From: Aquilaria yunnanensis
Taxonomy: Eukaryota > Streptophyta > Magnoliopsida > Malvales > Thymelaeaceae
NCBI GenBank assembly: GCA_039654915.1
Contig: CM077595.1
Coordinates: 90,623,501 to 90,687,500, forward strand
Length of the DNA stretch: 64,000 nt
Direction of reading: 5' to 3'
Under the pieces are notes generated by a model. The model was not told where the DNA came from and searched no databases. It was given only the letters and a program-made list of their open reading frames with translations. The translations under genes were made by a program, and so were the position numbers. Positions within the stretch are counted from its first letter, which is position 1; every line of letters starts with the position of its first letter. Below, piece after piece: positions 12,721 through 24,100 of the stretch.

Positions 12721-13990
12721 CAAACGGATCTTAAGCAAATTGCATGTCATAACAATCTTCTTCTTATTTAGAAAGACCTAAAGTAGATGGAGACTTCATC
12801 TTGATGTCTTCATCTGTTTCTAAATCTAAATCGAACTATAATGCCAATTCTTTTATCACTTCTTATGTTCTTGTTTTGATGCTTATGCTGAAAGATGAGC
12901 TTGAATTTTGGACTTTTTTGTTAAAAAGTCTAAATGCTCAGTAAAAAAAGAGGATTTTGTAATCTATGCTGATATTGGTTGGTTTTTAATTCATTGAATC
13001 ACTGATTCTGAATTTGCTTTAGTCTAGTCATATTTTTCCCACCATTTGATTTTAATTTCTTTGGACAATTGGGTTAACCGAATTTTGTTCTGATCTAGGA
13101 CAAATGTCCAAGCCATGATCCAAGGAATGTTGAAGGTAGTTTGGAAATTTAAGAGTCTATCTAGGTTAATTTTGGAATCTAGGAATTCCTTGAGGTACTC
13201 ATTGAACCTAGGTTTAATTAAGTCCAGAAGGGCTTCTCTGGTGAAACCAAAATAGTTCCACCAATTTATGAACCAACTAAGAAATTTATGTTTTAAATTT
13301 CTATGAAAAAAAAACCAGGAATGAGTATAATTCCTGATATAAAAAGTATTATATCAGACATTGATATAATCATAGTAATTTAAAGAATAGGGATTTGATA
13401 GAACCAAAAAACTTTTAAAACTGTAGATAGATTGATCCCAATCAAAAGAACGTAGAATCTTGTTTATTCTACATTTTGAATAAACGTAGGATCTTGTCTA
13501 TCCTACATTTTGAATAATTAATCGTAGAAGGATATTTCTCATCATAAATATGTGTCAGATCAATTGATTTTGTATCAATTAAAATCTATTCATAAAAATT
13601 TCTTGTTTTCAAAAGATGTTCTTGAATGAACATGAATCCTTTAGGGAAAACATTTTGAATCAATGAATTAAAATTGTTTTGAATCTATAGGCTTCAATTT
13701 CCAGAAAACTCTTGCTCATAGAGCAAAATTAGAAGCTTTTGATTTTTTGAATAATAAATAGGTTTAGTTTTTTGACTTTGTGATGATGAGCCTTTGTCTT
13801 TTGATAAAATAAATTTTGAGTCACTCTTAGCCGCGCTAAGATAATTTGAGGGAGTTGTCTTTGATTTAGGAGTTTCGGTGGATAAAATAACAAAAGAATT
13901 TTTAGTCACTTTCTTTTGGTGAGGATATGAGGTTTTAGAAGTCATATTTTAGAGTGGATTTTCTTAGTCTTTCCATGCAAGAATTCACGA
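12721..13990 (-). pseudogene. Viral polyprotein C-terminal region, decayed
   Basis: Downstream of RNase H the minus strand carries a Ser/Lys/Thr-rich linker (open at 13945-13694) followed by broken aromatic-rich sequence. The same arrangement recurs at about 20800-21660 in the right arm. No catalytic domain was recognised. It is interrupted by several stops. Confidence 0.5.
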
Positions 13991-13999
13991 GATAAAAAA

Positions 14000-14520
14000 T
14001 CAGGAAGATTGTTTGAAATTCCTTTAATATGTTCAATTTCAAAATCAAAATTACTCAACAAAGCTTGCCATCTGGCAAAAATCTGTTTCAAAACTATATT
14101 TTTAACATCTTTTTCTAAAATTTCTTTAGCAGATTCACAATCAACTCAAAGAAGGAATTTCTGTAAATATAAATCATCTTCAAATTTTAAAATACATAAA
14201 ATGATTTAAAGTATTTATTTTTTGATAGTACTATAATTCTTTTGAGCATCATTCCAAAATCCTAAATGGAATCTGACTAGACTCTCTTTAGTTTGATTGG
14301 GAAGCTTTTGTTTTAAAATATCTCCATAACCTATGTCTAATGCATTTGGATGAGGAAAACTTAAACAAGGGAGACTTTTAATTTTTACTTTAATTACTTT
14401 AACACATTAAGTATGTTCTTCAAACCATGCTAAAGGCTTTTTCTTTAGTCTTTGATAAAAGGGTTTGCAAATAATTTTAACATCTTTAAAGAAATCTGAC
14501 ACATAATCTAGACATGCTAA
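14000..14520 (-). pseudogene. Viral RNase H domain remnant
   Basis: The segment after RT on the minus strand carries the retroelement RNase H signature (an ALDIGYG-type block near 14320-14345) and the following SA..NY..TVKKE-like region, broken by stop codons. The homologous right-arm stretch at 20400-20720 is easier to read. This domain normally degrades RNA in RNA:DNA hybrids during reverse transcription; this copy is not functional. Confidence 0.65.
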
Positions 14521-14526
14521 AAATCT

Positions 14527-15102
14527 CTAAATTTGATTTTTATCTTTAATTTTGTTTGGAAATTTAGTCATAAATTCTAAAGATCTGAAAATTGGCATAA
14601 TAATTCCTTGATTGATTTCATGACCAAGGAATCTTATCTTTGTTTGGAATAACTTCATTTTGGCTTGAGATACAACTAGTCCATTCTGTTTAATTAAATT
14701 ATAACATTTTTCTAAATGATAAAAATGTTGTTTTATTGAGTCAAAGAAAATAAGAACATAATCTATGTAAACTATAGAAAAAATTTGAATTGGAGATAAT
14801 ATATCATTCATTATATTTTGGAAATCAAACGGAGCATTTTTTAATCCAAAAGATATTACTTTCCATTTATAATGTATGAATGGAAAATTCAATCCTATTT
14901 TATATATATCTTTTTCATTAATTTGTATTTGCCAAAAACCTGATTTCATATCAAATTTTGAAAATAATTTTGCACTATGAAGTTTTTTTAGTAGATCTCT
15001 TTTATTGGGAATAGGATGCCTAATCCAATCTAATACTTTATTTAAAGGTTTATACTTTGTTACTAATCTTGGAGCACCGCTTTCTATTTCTGTGGCATTC
15101 AT
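14527..15102 (-). pseudogene. Viral reverse transcriptase domain, catalytic box altered
   Basis: A 191-codon open stretch carries clear caulimovirid RT motifs: YKPLNK, an HPIPNKRDLL block, FSKFDMKSGFWQIQI and FGLKNAPFDFQ. The catalytic YxDD box reads YIDY, so one of the two paired aspartates is lost, and this copy should be inactive. The right-arm copy keeps YIDD at the same site. An RFLGHEI motif lies near the C-terminal end. Confidence 0.9.
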
Positions 15103-15535
15103 GACATAAAAAGTAAAGCAAGACCAAGGAGATTGTGATTTTTAAATTAATCATTTAGATTCTAATTCTGAAATTTCTTTAATACATAATTTTTCAAATT
15201 CCTCAATCATGCAAATAACTCTTAATTTTGTAGGAATTTGTTTTTCATCAAAATATTTAATATAAGGCAAATTATTTCGTTCTATTCCAAAATGCATTTG
15301 GAATAGTGGCACAAACATCTTTTGAGAATGATTCTTCTATTTTTTTTTATTTTTTCTTTTATAGAAGGTTCATGTATTTGTTTTTCTAAGTGCAAGAAAT
15401 TTATTTCTTGAATTAGAGACTTGCTATGTTTTTCTTTATTTTGAATCATAGTTATAGATTAAATATAAGAATCTTGAAGAATTTTAATACTTTTTTTCTT
15501 AAACAGGAAAAGTAAAAAAAAAGATAATTATTTTC

Positions 15536-15829
15536 CTAAAACTCTTGATTTGATTTCATAGAGGTTACTTCAAAAGGATATAAAGTTGTTATAAATGGTG
15601 TTCCTAAAATAACATTAGTAATGAGATTTTTAACCAAAATAAAGGGCATTTTAATACAAATCCCATTATTACAAACTCTTACTTTACTTAATTTATACTT
15701 AACTTGCAATTTGAAATTATTAGTGGAATGTAATTCCTCGGTTATTTTTTCACAATATTTAATAGGAATTATTCCTTCTTGTATACAATTTTCATTAGCT
15801 TCGATGTTGACTAAGGCTATTACTTTCAT
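15536..15829 (-). pseudogene. Viral aspartic protease region
   Basis: A 97-codon open segment lies just upstream of RT. It starts with an ALVNIEAN stretch and contains FILVKNLITNVILGTPFI, the typical C-terminal half of a retroviral-type pepsin-like protease (the ILGTPF flap-to-core segment). The canonical DTG/DSG triad is not evident, because the frame is broken at its N-terminal side. Position between coat and RT supports the call. Confidence 0.65.
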
Positions 15830-16218
15830 GTGATATTCATTATTAATAATGAGATTTATTGAGACGTACCATTTGTGGTAATGAATTTTTTAAATTAGAT
15901 TTATAAATTCTTCATTTTTATTTTCTTCTTGGGTTGGCTCTTGAATCATTATACCTTTGTTTTTAGGAATTTGTGTGTTTTTATTTTTTTCCGTAAAACC
16001 TTGTTAGGCTTCTAATTCTAAAACCTTTTGTTTGATTCTTTTATATTTCTTCTTTAAGTTCACTAATTTATTATTTTATATTTTTTACTTCATTATGTAA
16101 TTCCGGTAATGTTAAAACTCTTTCTTTCTTAAATCTATTAAGGACATCAGACAATTTATAAGGTTCTATTTTATCTTTTTTTTTTTATTTTCTTCTATTA
16201 ATAATTCATGAAGCTTTT

Positions 16219-17530
16219 CTACATACTTTTTCTGACATTTGAATCTTCTATCTTTAAAACTAAATCAAATAATTTTTCTTTATTTGATGAGATCATATTT
16301 ATGTTTGTACAATGACATTCTTCTAAATTACAATCTTCTGATTTTGAACTATCATAGTCAAAGCTCGATCCTAATAGGTTGATTTCTAAATCAGATATAG
16401 TTTCTTCTGAATTTAATGACTCAAGTTTAGACTCAGTATTTGAAAGTAGTAAATTTATCATTTGATTTTTTAAATTGTTCATAAATTTTTAAATTATTAG
16501 TTTTTTCTTTCATTTTACATTCATTTTTATAGTGACATACTTTTTTACATTTAAAACAAACGGGAGCTTTGTTTTGGTGTTGTCTTTTATTATTTTTTCT
16601 ATATGGTTTTTTCGAATTTAACCTTTGAATGTTTTCATTTATTATAATTATATTTACTTCTTTTATATTTTTCTATTCCCGTTTTGTATTGTTTTTTTTT
16701 TCTGTTTGATGGGGCTGAAACTTTTTCATAACCATATTAAGAACAGAAGCTTCCTAGTTCCTTTTTACCTTAAGCATATTCATTTTTTTTATCTTATTCG
16801 TTAATTTCATATCATTACATAAACTTAATCTTTCTAAATTTATGTAACTAATTAGTTCTCCCTATGTTGGGTCATCATAAATACTAGTCTGAGTATGTTC
16901 ATTTCTTATTCTATTTCTTGCTTTTTTTGCAAATAATAACAATCACTTCTTAAATATAATTAGCTTAAAAATAAATCTTTATACCATCTAAAGCCATGTA
17001 GCTTTGGACAAGTTAGATTCATTAGGACATCTACACTTCTATCTTGGAATTGTGTTGGATCTCCTGTGAATTCTTTACATATTAAAAACAATAATGTATT
17101 AATAGCATCATGAATTTCAGTTTGTATTCTCACCCTATTTTTTTCTTAGATTTCAATTTTTGTACTACTTAATATTTTTTTTAATAACATGATTAATGCT
17201 AAATTGCCACCATTCTCTTAGTTGACCACAAAATCCACCTATTAAAAATGTAGCAGTTTGTCTTTTTGTTTGACCATATAATCTATAAGTTGAAGCTATC
17301 ATACTCATTTGGGATATCACATTTAAGATTTGATATTCTGTAAATCCATCTATATTCCAAACAGTTATTCCTTTGCCTTCATATGATACAATAGAATAAT
17401 TTGGTTTTTTATATTGCATGTCTGGAGGAAAAGGTTTTGCATAATAATTTTTTGAATAATACATTTTCTTAGTTCCTAAGTTTTTAATCTTATCAATTTT
17501 ATTTGGTTTTTCATGAAATTGTTGTTCCAA
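16219..17530 (-). pseudogene. Viral coat-protein region with CCHC zinc finger
   Basis: The open segment 17530-17165 and the following broken frames resemble caulimovirid capsid sequence (QTKRQTATFLIGGFCGQLRE, WWQF). A CCHC zinc knuckle with C-x2-C-x4-H-x4-C spacing is readable at about 16558-16517, and a very acidic stretch follows at 16482-16219. Order (capsid, zinc finger, acidic region, protease) is typical of the family. Stops are present. Confidence 0.7.
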
Positions 17531-18989
17531 ACTTTCTATTTCACAGATAACATTAATAGAATTAGACGTGGAAGGATTATTTTCTATTATAAGTTTTGTT
17601 GGCTGTTCATTAATCTTTTTTAGAAGTGATTTTTAACTTTCCATTTTTACATTACTATCGATTTCACATGGTTTGAACCATGGCTATTTTATATTACTTT
17701 TATCTTAACTCTCCTTTTTATCAGTTTTTGGAAAAGTAGATTCCTTACTGAAGAAAGTAGAATTTGGAACAAAAGTTGAAGCCGCTTTATTTTATACTTT
17801 AATACCATTAACAACATATTTTATTCTATCTTTTTGCTTAGCAATATATATTAATGATTGATTAGTATAGTTATTTTGAGTTTTTATTTTATTTATATCT
17901 TTTTTTTTTTTTGCTAGTAAATCTTCATCTACTGAAGAGGTTTGCTTGAATGGAGAAGCCATTAATAAAATATCTTTTGATTTAAAGACAAAGGATTCTT
18001 CTAGAGGATGTATTGAAACTATTTCTCCATGATCTACTGTATTCCAATTTTTAGTAGTTTTGTTTATAGGATTAATATTTAAAAATGTATAATATATGAA
18101 CAGTATATTTAAAACCAAGTAAAGAATGGAATATTAGTTTTAGAGATCTCATATTCTCGTACCATAATTTTCTAATTTTTATCTTTTTGGACTTTCAAAA
18201 TTATTTAAAAATCGTTCTCTTTTTTTCTTTGTTAGTTTCTTCGAAATAGTCTATTATTAAAGCTCCTTTATCTATTTTAAAATCAGTAATCATGTTTATA
18301 GCTGAATAAAATTCCATCTGAGATGGTGTTAGAGGCATTTGAGGGGAATTATCTTGATTATCTGAATGTTGTTTGTTAAAAACATCTCTTTTATTTGAAG
18401 ACTCTGGAATATCAAGAATATTATAAATTCCTTTTGGAACTTGATTTGAAAAATCAACTTGTAATAAATCTGCTGGGGCAAAATCAATTTTTTTGAAAAG
18501 ATGTTTCTGATAGGTAAATATTTTGTTTTGGAACTATTATAGGAGTATTGAAATTTGGAATTATTGGATCTGGATAATTTACTGGATTTCTTGGAAGACT
18601 AAGAGGTCTTGGTAAAATACTTCTCAGACGTTGTTCTGACCTGCTTGTTGAAGCTTTAGAACTTTCAAATTAACTAAATCTTGTTTGAGGAAAATAATTT
18701 GAAAAATCAATATTGACTGAACCATTTGCTTGTTCAAAAATTGAAGCTCTTTGAGACATGTTTTCTAAAGGTTGATGAGATACTATATTCTCTAGATTCC
18801 ATCTCCCAAATTTTGAAATTTTGTTCCATTTAAGTTTCTTAGGTGTGTGAATCAAAGTATTTTGAGTATTTGCTTTAAATATTCTAGTTCCATCTTTAAT
18901 TAAAAGTATTTTTGCTTTTGGATCTACCGTGATAGACATGATTTTATAATAAACTTGGTAGATTATACAAATTGATTTTGTGTTTGTAG
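17531..18989 (-). pseudogene. Viral polyprotein linker between movement and coat regions
   Basis: Two open stretches (18118-17792 and 18999-18670) lie in the expected position between the movement protein and capsid. They are Lys/Asn/Ser-rich with no recognised catalytic motif. The second may be the C-terminal tail of the movement protein. The region is interrupted by stop codons. Confidence 0.5.
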
Positions 18990-19490
18990 TTATATCCATT
19001 TTTTTTTTACTATAAGCCTTAAAGTTTCTAGAACACGTGGATCAAATGGAGAAACTGAAAAATTTGGAAAATAAGTAAAATAAACTAGTCCATTAGCTAA
19101 ATTTGATTTTGCCATTACGAGTAAAGAATTTTGAAATCTCACATGTCTAACATCTCTTAAGCACATAATAATGGGTATATTTAATCCTAGTCTAAATAAT
19201 GATTTGACTACCACTTGAACCATCCCAATATGCATATATTTATATTTCTTTTTTCTATGTTCGTCTATTGTAATAGGAGAAAGTACTCTGATTGTTTCAA
19301 AATCATTATTCAAAAGGATAGTTTGTTCTATTTGTTTTATCGAATAATTAGTATGGAACTCAAAACTTCCTACTCGGTAAATTGTTTTTGGATCTTGCTT
19401 AGGTATTGACCAATTACATAATTGATTCTCTATTTGAGCAATATTTACTTCTGTTGAATTGAGGCTTTCGTCTTGAGTTTATAAAGGAAA
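18990..19490 (-). pseudogene. Viral movement protein domain remnant
   Basis: The 107-codon open stretch 19313-18990 has the pattern of 30K-superfamily movement proteins of pararetroviruses: a KYMHIGMVQVVVKSLFRLGL stretch, then CLRDVRHVRFQNSLLV, then GLVYFTYFPNFSVS. The D-x-R-x-x-x-F-x-x-S spacing is the core feature. Upstream sequence to about 19490 continues in homologous but interrupted frames. This domain normally enlarges plasmodesmata for cell-to-cell spread; this copy is broken. Confidence 0.7.
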
Positions 19491-19774
19491 TTAAGGATTT
19501 GAATCTTTAGAAGAAAATAGTCATGTTAACCTATTTATTTTATCAAATCTTTAATAAAATCTTCTTTTATAGGGTTATTTTCCTAAGCTTATAAATTAAT
19601 TATCTCTGAACACCTAGACAGGAACACCTAAGTAAGACCACCTAAATGCCTATCATTGGCTTTAAAACAGCTAACCAACATTTTAACCAGGTTTACCCAC
19701 ATTCTAAGATTCTCAAAATAATTAATCAAAAGCTTTGTAAAATAATCTTATAAAATAGATTTTAATAAGAACTT
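19491..19774. other. Head-to-head junction between two pararetroviral fragments
   Basis: This short AT-rich spacer separates the minus-strand viral copy from the plus-strand partial copy. The part at about 19610-19750 contains AACACCTA-type repeats and does not match the viral domains. No target-site duplication was identified. Confidence 0.45.
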
Positions 19775-20800
19775 GAAAATTTTGATATGAAATCAGGTCT
19801 TTGGCAAATACAAATTAATGAAAAAGATAGATATAAAATAGGATTTAATGTTTCATTCAGGCATTATGAATGAAATATAATTCCTTTTAGATTAAAAAAA
19901 TGCTCAGTCTGAATTCCAAAATATAATAAATGATATATTATCTCCATTTAAAATTTTTCCTATAGTTTATATAGATGATATTCTTATTTTCTTTGACTCA
20001 ATAAAACAACATTGTTATCATTTAATTTTTTTTATAATTTAATTAAACAGAATGGACTAGTTGTATCTCAAGCCAAAATAAAGTTATTCCAAACAAAGAT
20101 AAAATTTCTTGGTCATGAAATCAATCAATGAATGATTACACCAATTTTCAGATCTTTAGAATTTATAACTAAATTTTTAGACGAAATTAAAGATAAAAAT
20201 TAACTTCAGAGATTTTAGGATATTTAAATTATGTGTCAGATTTCTTTAAAGATGTTGAAATTATTTGCAAACCCCTTTATCAAAGACTAAAGAAAAAGCC
20301 TTTAGCATGGTCTAAAGAACATACTCAAAGTGTTAAAGTAATTAAAGAAAAAAATTAAAAGTCTCCCTTGTTTAAGTCTTCCTCATCCAAATGTCTTTTT
20401 CATAGTAAAAACAGATGCGTTAGACATAGGTTATGGAGGTATTTTAAAACAAAAGCTTCCCAATCAAACTAAAAAGAGTATAGTAAGATTCTATTCAGGA
20501 TTTTGGGATGATGCTCAAAGTAATTATAGTACTGTAAAAAAGGAAATATTTTTAATCATTTTATATATTTTAAAATTTGAAGATGATTTATATTTAAAGA
20601 AATTCCTTCTTCGAGTTGATTGTAAATCTGCTAAAGAAATTTTAGAAAATGAACTTAAAAATCTAGTTTCAAAACAAATTTTTGCCAGATATCAAGCTTT
20701 TCTAAGTAATTTTGATTTCAAAATTGAACATATTAAAGGAATTTCATATAATCTTCCTAATTTTTTTTCTCAAGAATTCCTACAAAGAAAGACTAAGAAA
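19775..20800 (+). pseudogene. Viral RT-RNase H fragment, right arm
   Basis: A 5'-truncated RT fragment with the catalytic YIDD box retained near 19969-19980 and an FLGHEIN block near 20106-20124. RNase H motifs follow to about 20760. Frameshifts (near 19900 and 20200) and stops break the frame, so no functional enzyme is encoded. Confidence 0.75.
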
Positions 20801-21785
20801 ATCCACTCTAAAATATTACTCCTAAGCCCTCATCTCCTCACAAAAAAAAAGTGACTAAAAATTATTTTGCTATTTTATCTATTGAAACTCCTGAATCAAA
20901 GATAACTCCCTCAAATTATCTTAGCACGGCTAAGAGTGACTCAAAATCAACTTTGTCAAAAGACAAAGGCTCATCATCATAGAGTCAATAGACTAAACCT
21001 AGTTATTATTCAAAAAATCAAAAGCTTCCTATTTTGCTCTATGAGCAAGAATTTTCTGGAAATAGAAGCCTACAGATTCAAAACAATTTTGATTCATTAA
21101 TTCAAAATGTTTTTCCCAAAGGATTCAGGTTTATTCTTTAACATCCTTTGTAAATAAGAAAGTTTTATGAACAGATTTTAGTTGATATAAAATTAATTGA
21201 TCTGACATATATTTATGATGAGAAAGATCCTTCTAAGATTAATTATTCAAAATGTAGAATAGACAAAGTCCTAAGTCCTTTTGACTGGAATAAGTCTATC
21301 TATAGTTTTAAAAGTTTTTTGGTTCCATCAAATCACTCTTCTTTTAATTACTATGATTATATCAATGCCTGATATAATACTTTTTATATAAGGAATTATA
21401 CCCATTCTTGATTATTCATTTTTCATAGAAATTTAAAACATAAATTTCCTAGTTAGTTCATAAATTGGTGGAACTATTTTGGTTTCACCAGATAAGCCCT
21501 TCCAGACCTAATTAAACTCGGGTTCAATTAGTACCTCAAGAAATTCCTAAATTCCAAAATTAACCCAGATAGACTCTTAAATTTCCAAATTACCTTCAAC
21601 ATTCCTTAGATCATGGCTTGGACATTTTTCCTAGATCAGAACGAAATTGGGATAACCCAATTGTCCAGAGAAATTAAAATCAAATGATGGGAAAAATATG
21701 ACCAAACTAAAGCAAATTCAGAATCAATGATTAAATGGATTAAAAACCAACCAATATTAGCACAAATTACCAAATCCTTTTTTTT

Positions 21786-22276
21786 TTGGCTAAGCATTTA
21801 GACTTTTTAACAAAAAAGTCCCAAATTCACGCTCATCTTTCAGCCTCAACATCAAAACAAGAATATAAGAAGATGATTAAAGAATTAGCATCACAGTTCG
21901 ATTCAGATTCAAAAATAGATGAAGACATCAAGATGAAGTCCCCATCTACTTTAGGTCTTTCTAAACAAGAAGAAGATTGTTATGACATGCAATTTGCTCA
22001 AGACCCATTTGACATTTGAATAAATTTTCATAAGTAATGCCTGAAAAAATTAAAGGAAAAAAGATGGATAATTTCTTTCAGCAATTCTTTTATCAGAGAC
22101 CTAAAGAAGATTTGTGGGTCAAAAGTCTCATTCAACGTTCTGATAAAGGAATTGTAAAGGTGTTCAATCGGTTATCTCTATATATCCACATTTGTAATCA
22201 ATTCTTATCTGAAGAAGATCACTCGTACTGCTTAAAGCAGATTCCTCAACTTTATCTGGAAATCTTCAAGAGATAA
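21786..22276 (+). pseudogene. Viral 3'-terminal ORF remnant, right arm
   Basis: Two open pieces (21786-22019 and 22037-22276) separated by a stop and a frame change correspond to the terminal reading frame of the left arm. The second starts MPEKIKGKKMDNFFQQFF and has no recognised domain. The first is acidic and Lys-rich. Confidence 0.45.
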
Positions 22277-22739
22277 CAATGATTATTCCTTAACAATAAA
22301 GTTGTTCAAAATAGTATAAGTAGAATCACTTCAATTGGGCAGACTACACAAATTCATTTCAACAAACTACAAAAAGTTGTGGCTTCCAAGTCCAGGCCAA
22401 CAAGAAAGATTTAAGAAGCAGCAATTAGCCTAATCATGTTATTCAATCACTATAACAATCGAAGATATTCATGCTCAATTTGTCAGATTTTTTTTTTCTT
22501 TCCGGACAAGCCTTAGGAGGTCACATGAGACTCCACAGTCATACAAAAAAAAAAAAAAAACTCTAGGATCAAGTGAAGCAACTCATTCAATATCAACGAA
22601 TGAAGAAACAAAAAAATTAACGTGGCTCATTATGTCATCCTACACTAAAATAGAGACTCACTAATACTACTCGACACATGTAACTTCAATAATTCAAATT
22701 CCCTGGCAAGCATCTTGTTAATCACGTTTTATAGCTCCT

Positions 22740-24100
22740 CTAGTGTAAATATGAGACACCACTTGGAGAAAAAAAAAAAAAGGAATTTCGCAACCCTATG
22801 GTCCGGAAAAGGTCAAACTGCAGCCTTAGTCCCTGGTTCTCTCGCAGCCTCTCTAAGAAACCCTGAGCTTTTATCGCTGAATAACTCCATCCCTGAAAGC
22901 TCTGTTCCCTGTTCGAGCACAGCCGCCAGTCTAGCCACCTCCTGTCGTGCTCGCTGCCGTTTTGCCCTACGCGGCACCACCATCTCCCGCGATCATCCGT
23001 CGTCGGCTGCCCCAATGGAAGGACAGGACGAAGGATCACGATTCGGTTCCCATCAACCCGCCGCCGTTTCTCTCCGTTTGCCGCCTTCCTCCTACCCCCT
23101 GAGGTCGCCGTCGTCGCCGCATTAGAACCCAGGCTGCCTCTTACTCTGTTGTTGCAGGTGAACGGAGAATCATGGACGAAATCAACGCGACCCAGATCGC
23201 GACCCGCTCTCCAACCCGTTTGAAGATCCGGTTTACTCTGTCAGCCAATTGACCTTCGGTGAAACTCGCACTTAGGCCCTTTATCTCATAGTTTCATTAA
23301 TTCAAGTCTCTAACGTTTTCCGATTTACAGTTTAAGCACTGACAGCACTTTCTTTGCCCCTTTTTGCAGATTTGATTTTTGCATCAATTAAGCTAATAAT
23401 ATTATATACAATTACATGTTTAGGGTAGGATTTTAATTTTTACACTAGTTATAATTTTTAGAGCATTCATTCCACTTGGGTTAATAAAACCCTAGTATGA
23501 ACTTAGGAATGTAACTAAAATCTATGTTTGAATATCCATATTCGGCTGATCTGATAGGATCCATGATTTGAATAATTACTTAATATCTTTAAAAGTAGAA
23601 TAAAGAAAAATAATAATAAATTAATTTTCAATATCCATATTTGGATGATTTGATAGGATTTATGGTTTGAATTATTAATTATCTAAAATTTTTAATAAAA
23701 ATATATTAAGTCTCTACGTTCCTTATCCGGGTGGTCCGATAGGATCCATAATTTTGAAAATCTCAAAATGTACATAAAATAAGAAAAAATTGAGTGGTGA
23801 TTTTTAAGAGTCCATATCCAGGTGGTTCGATTAAAACCCATGGTTTGAAAAATTAATTAAAATTTTTTAAAGTAAGTGGAATTAAATTTAAACCAAACTA
23901 AGGTGCTAATTTTTTTTGTGCTATAATAAGGTTATTTTAGTGTAACCACACTCTCAAACCCCTTAAACTCCTGTAGACCATTTTAAGATATCCAATCGAC
24001 CTATATAAAATCGATTGGTGGCGACTCCTCAAAATACGTTGCTACATTGGGCTTTGAATAAAGGGTTGAAACTTGCCCTAGACTTCAATGCCTTTCCCTT
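22740..24100 (+). mobile_element. Remnant of an LTR retrotransposon (Gypsy-like LTR and leader)
   Basis: A GC-rich block (22780-23230) is followed by AT-rich DNA containing four degenerate tandem copies of a 38-40 bp motif, and then TTGGTGGCGACTCCTC at about 24013-24028. From memory, a TGGCGACTCC-type string lies next to the primer-binding site in plant Tat/Ogre-type Gypsy elements. No polyprotein follows, so at most this is an LTR plus leader. The open frame 22715-23125 is compositional and not convincingly coding. Boundaries are uncertain. Confidence 0.35.
23532..23848 (+). repeat. Four degenerate tandem motifs, about 90-100 bp period
   Basis: Copies at 23532-23571, 23631-23670, 23719-23757 and 23811-23848 share the pattern ATATCC(N)nGGTCCGATAGGATCCATGGTTTGA with substitutions. 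Between them are AT-rich spacers of 48-60 bp. No coding potential was seen. Confidence 0.7.

Larger units (their letters stand above)
12015..14960 (-). repeat. Left arm of 2.9 kb pararetroviral inverted repeat
   Basis: This segment runs from the middle of the RT domain to just before the viral promoter. It is the reverse complement of 19775-22711 with scattered substitutions and small indels. The arms point outwards (left arm minus, right arm plus) and are separated by about 4.8 kb of further viral sequence plus a short junction. Confidence 0.85.
11924..19490 (-). mobile_element. Endogenous pararetrovirus (Caulimoviridae), near genome-length, decayed
   Basis: Read on the minus strand from 19490 downwards, the domains follow caulimovirid order: movement protein, coat-protein region with CCHC zinc finger, aspartic protease, reverse transcriptase, RNase H, then a C-terminal or second ORF and a 35S-like promoter. 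No integrase and no LTRs were found, which separates it from Gypsy elements. The single-polyprotein order resembles petuviruses and florendoviruses, but genus assignment would need a phylogeny. Many stops and frameshifts interrupt the frame, so this is a fossil copy. The 3' third (about 12015-14960) is repeated in inverted orientation at 19775-22711. Confidence 0.85.
19775..22711 (+). repeat. Right arm of pararetroviral inverted repeat (partial second viral copy)
   Basis: This plus-strand copy begins in the middle of the RT domain (KFDMKSG-equivalent block) and ends near 22711, just short of the point where the left arm has its as-1/TATA promoter. It contains the YIDD catalytic box (near 19969), an RNase H signature (KTDALDIGYGGIL near 20410), the Ser/Lys-rich linker and the terminal ORF. 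It lacks the 5' domains and the promoter. Confidence 0.85.

Noticed and set aside
11924..22711. Interpretation of the RT-bearing block as a Gypsy LTR retrotransposon
   Set aside because: No integrase, no LTRs and no primer-binding site were found, while a movement-protein domain and an as-1/TATA promoter are present, which fits Caulimoviridae.
22715..23125. 136-codon open frame in GC-rich DNA as a gene
   Set aside because: The opposite strand is also open, composition is Ser/Pro/Ala/Arg-biased, and the context is an LTR-like remnant. No family recognised.
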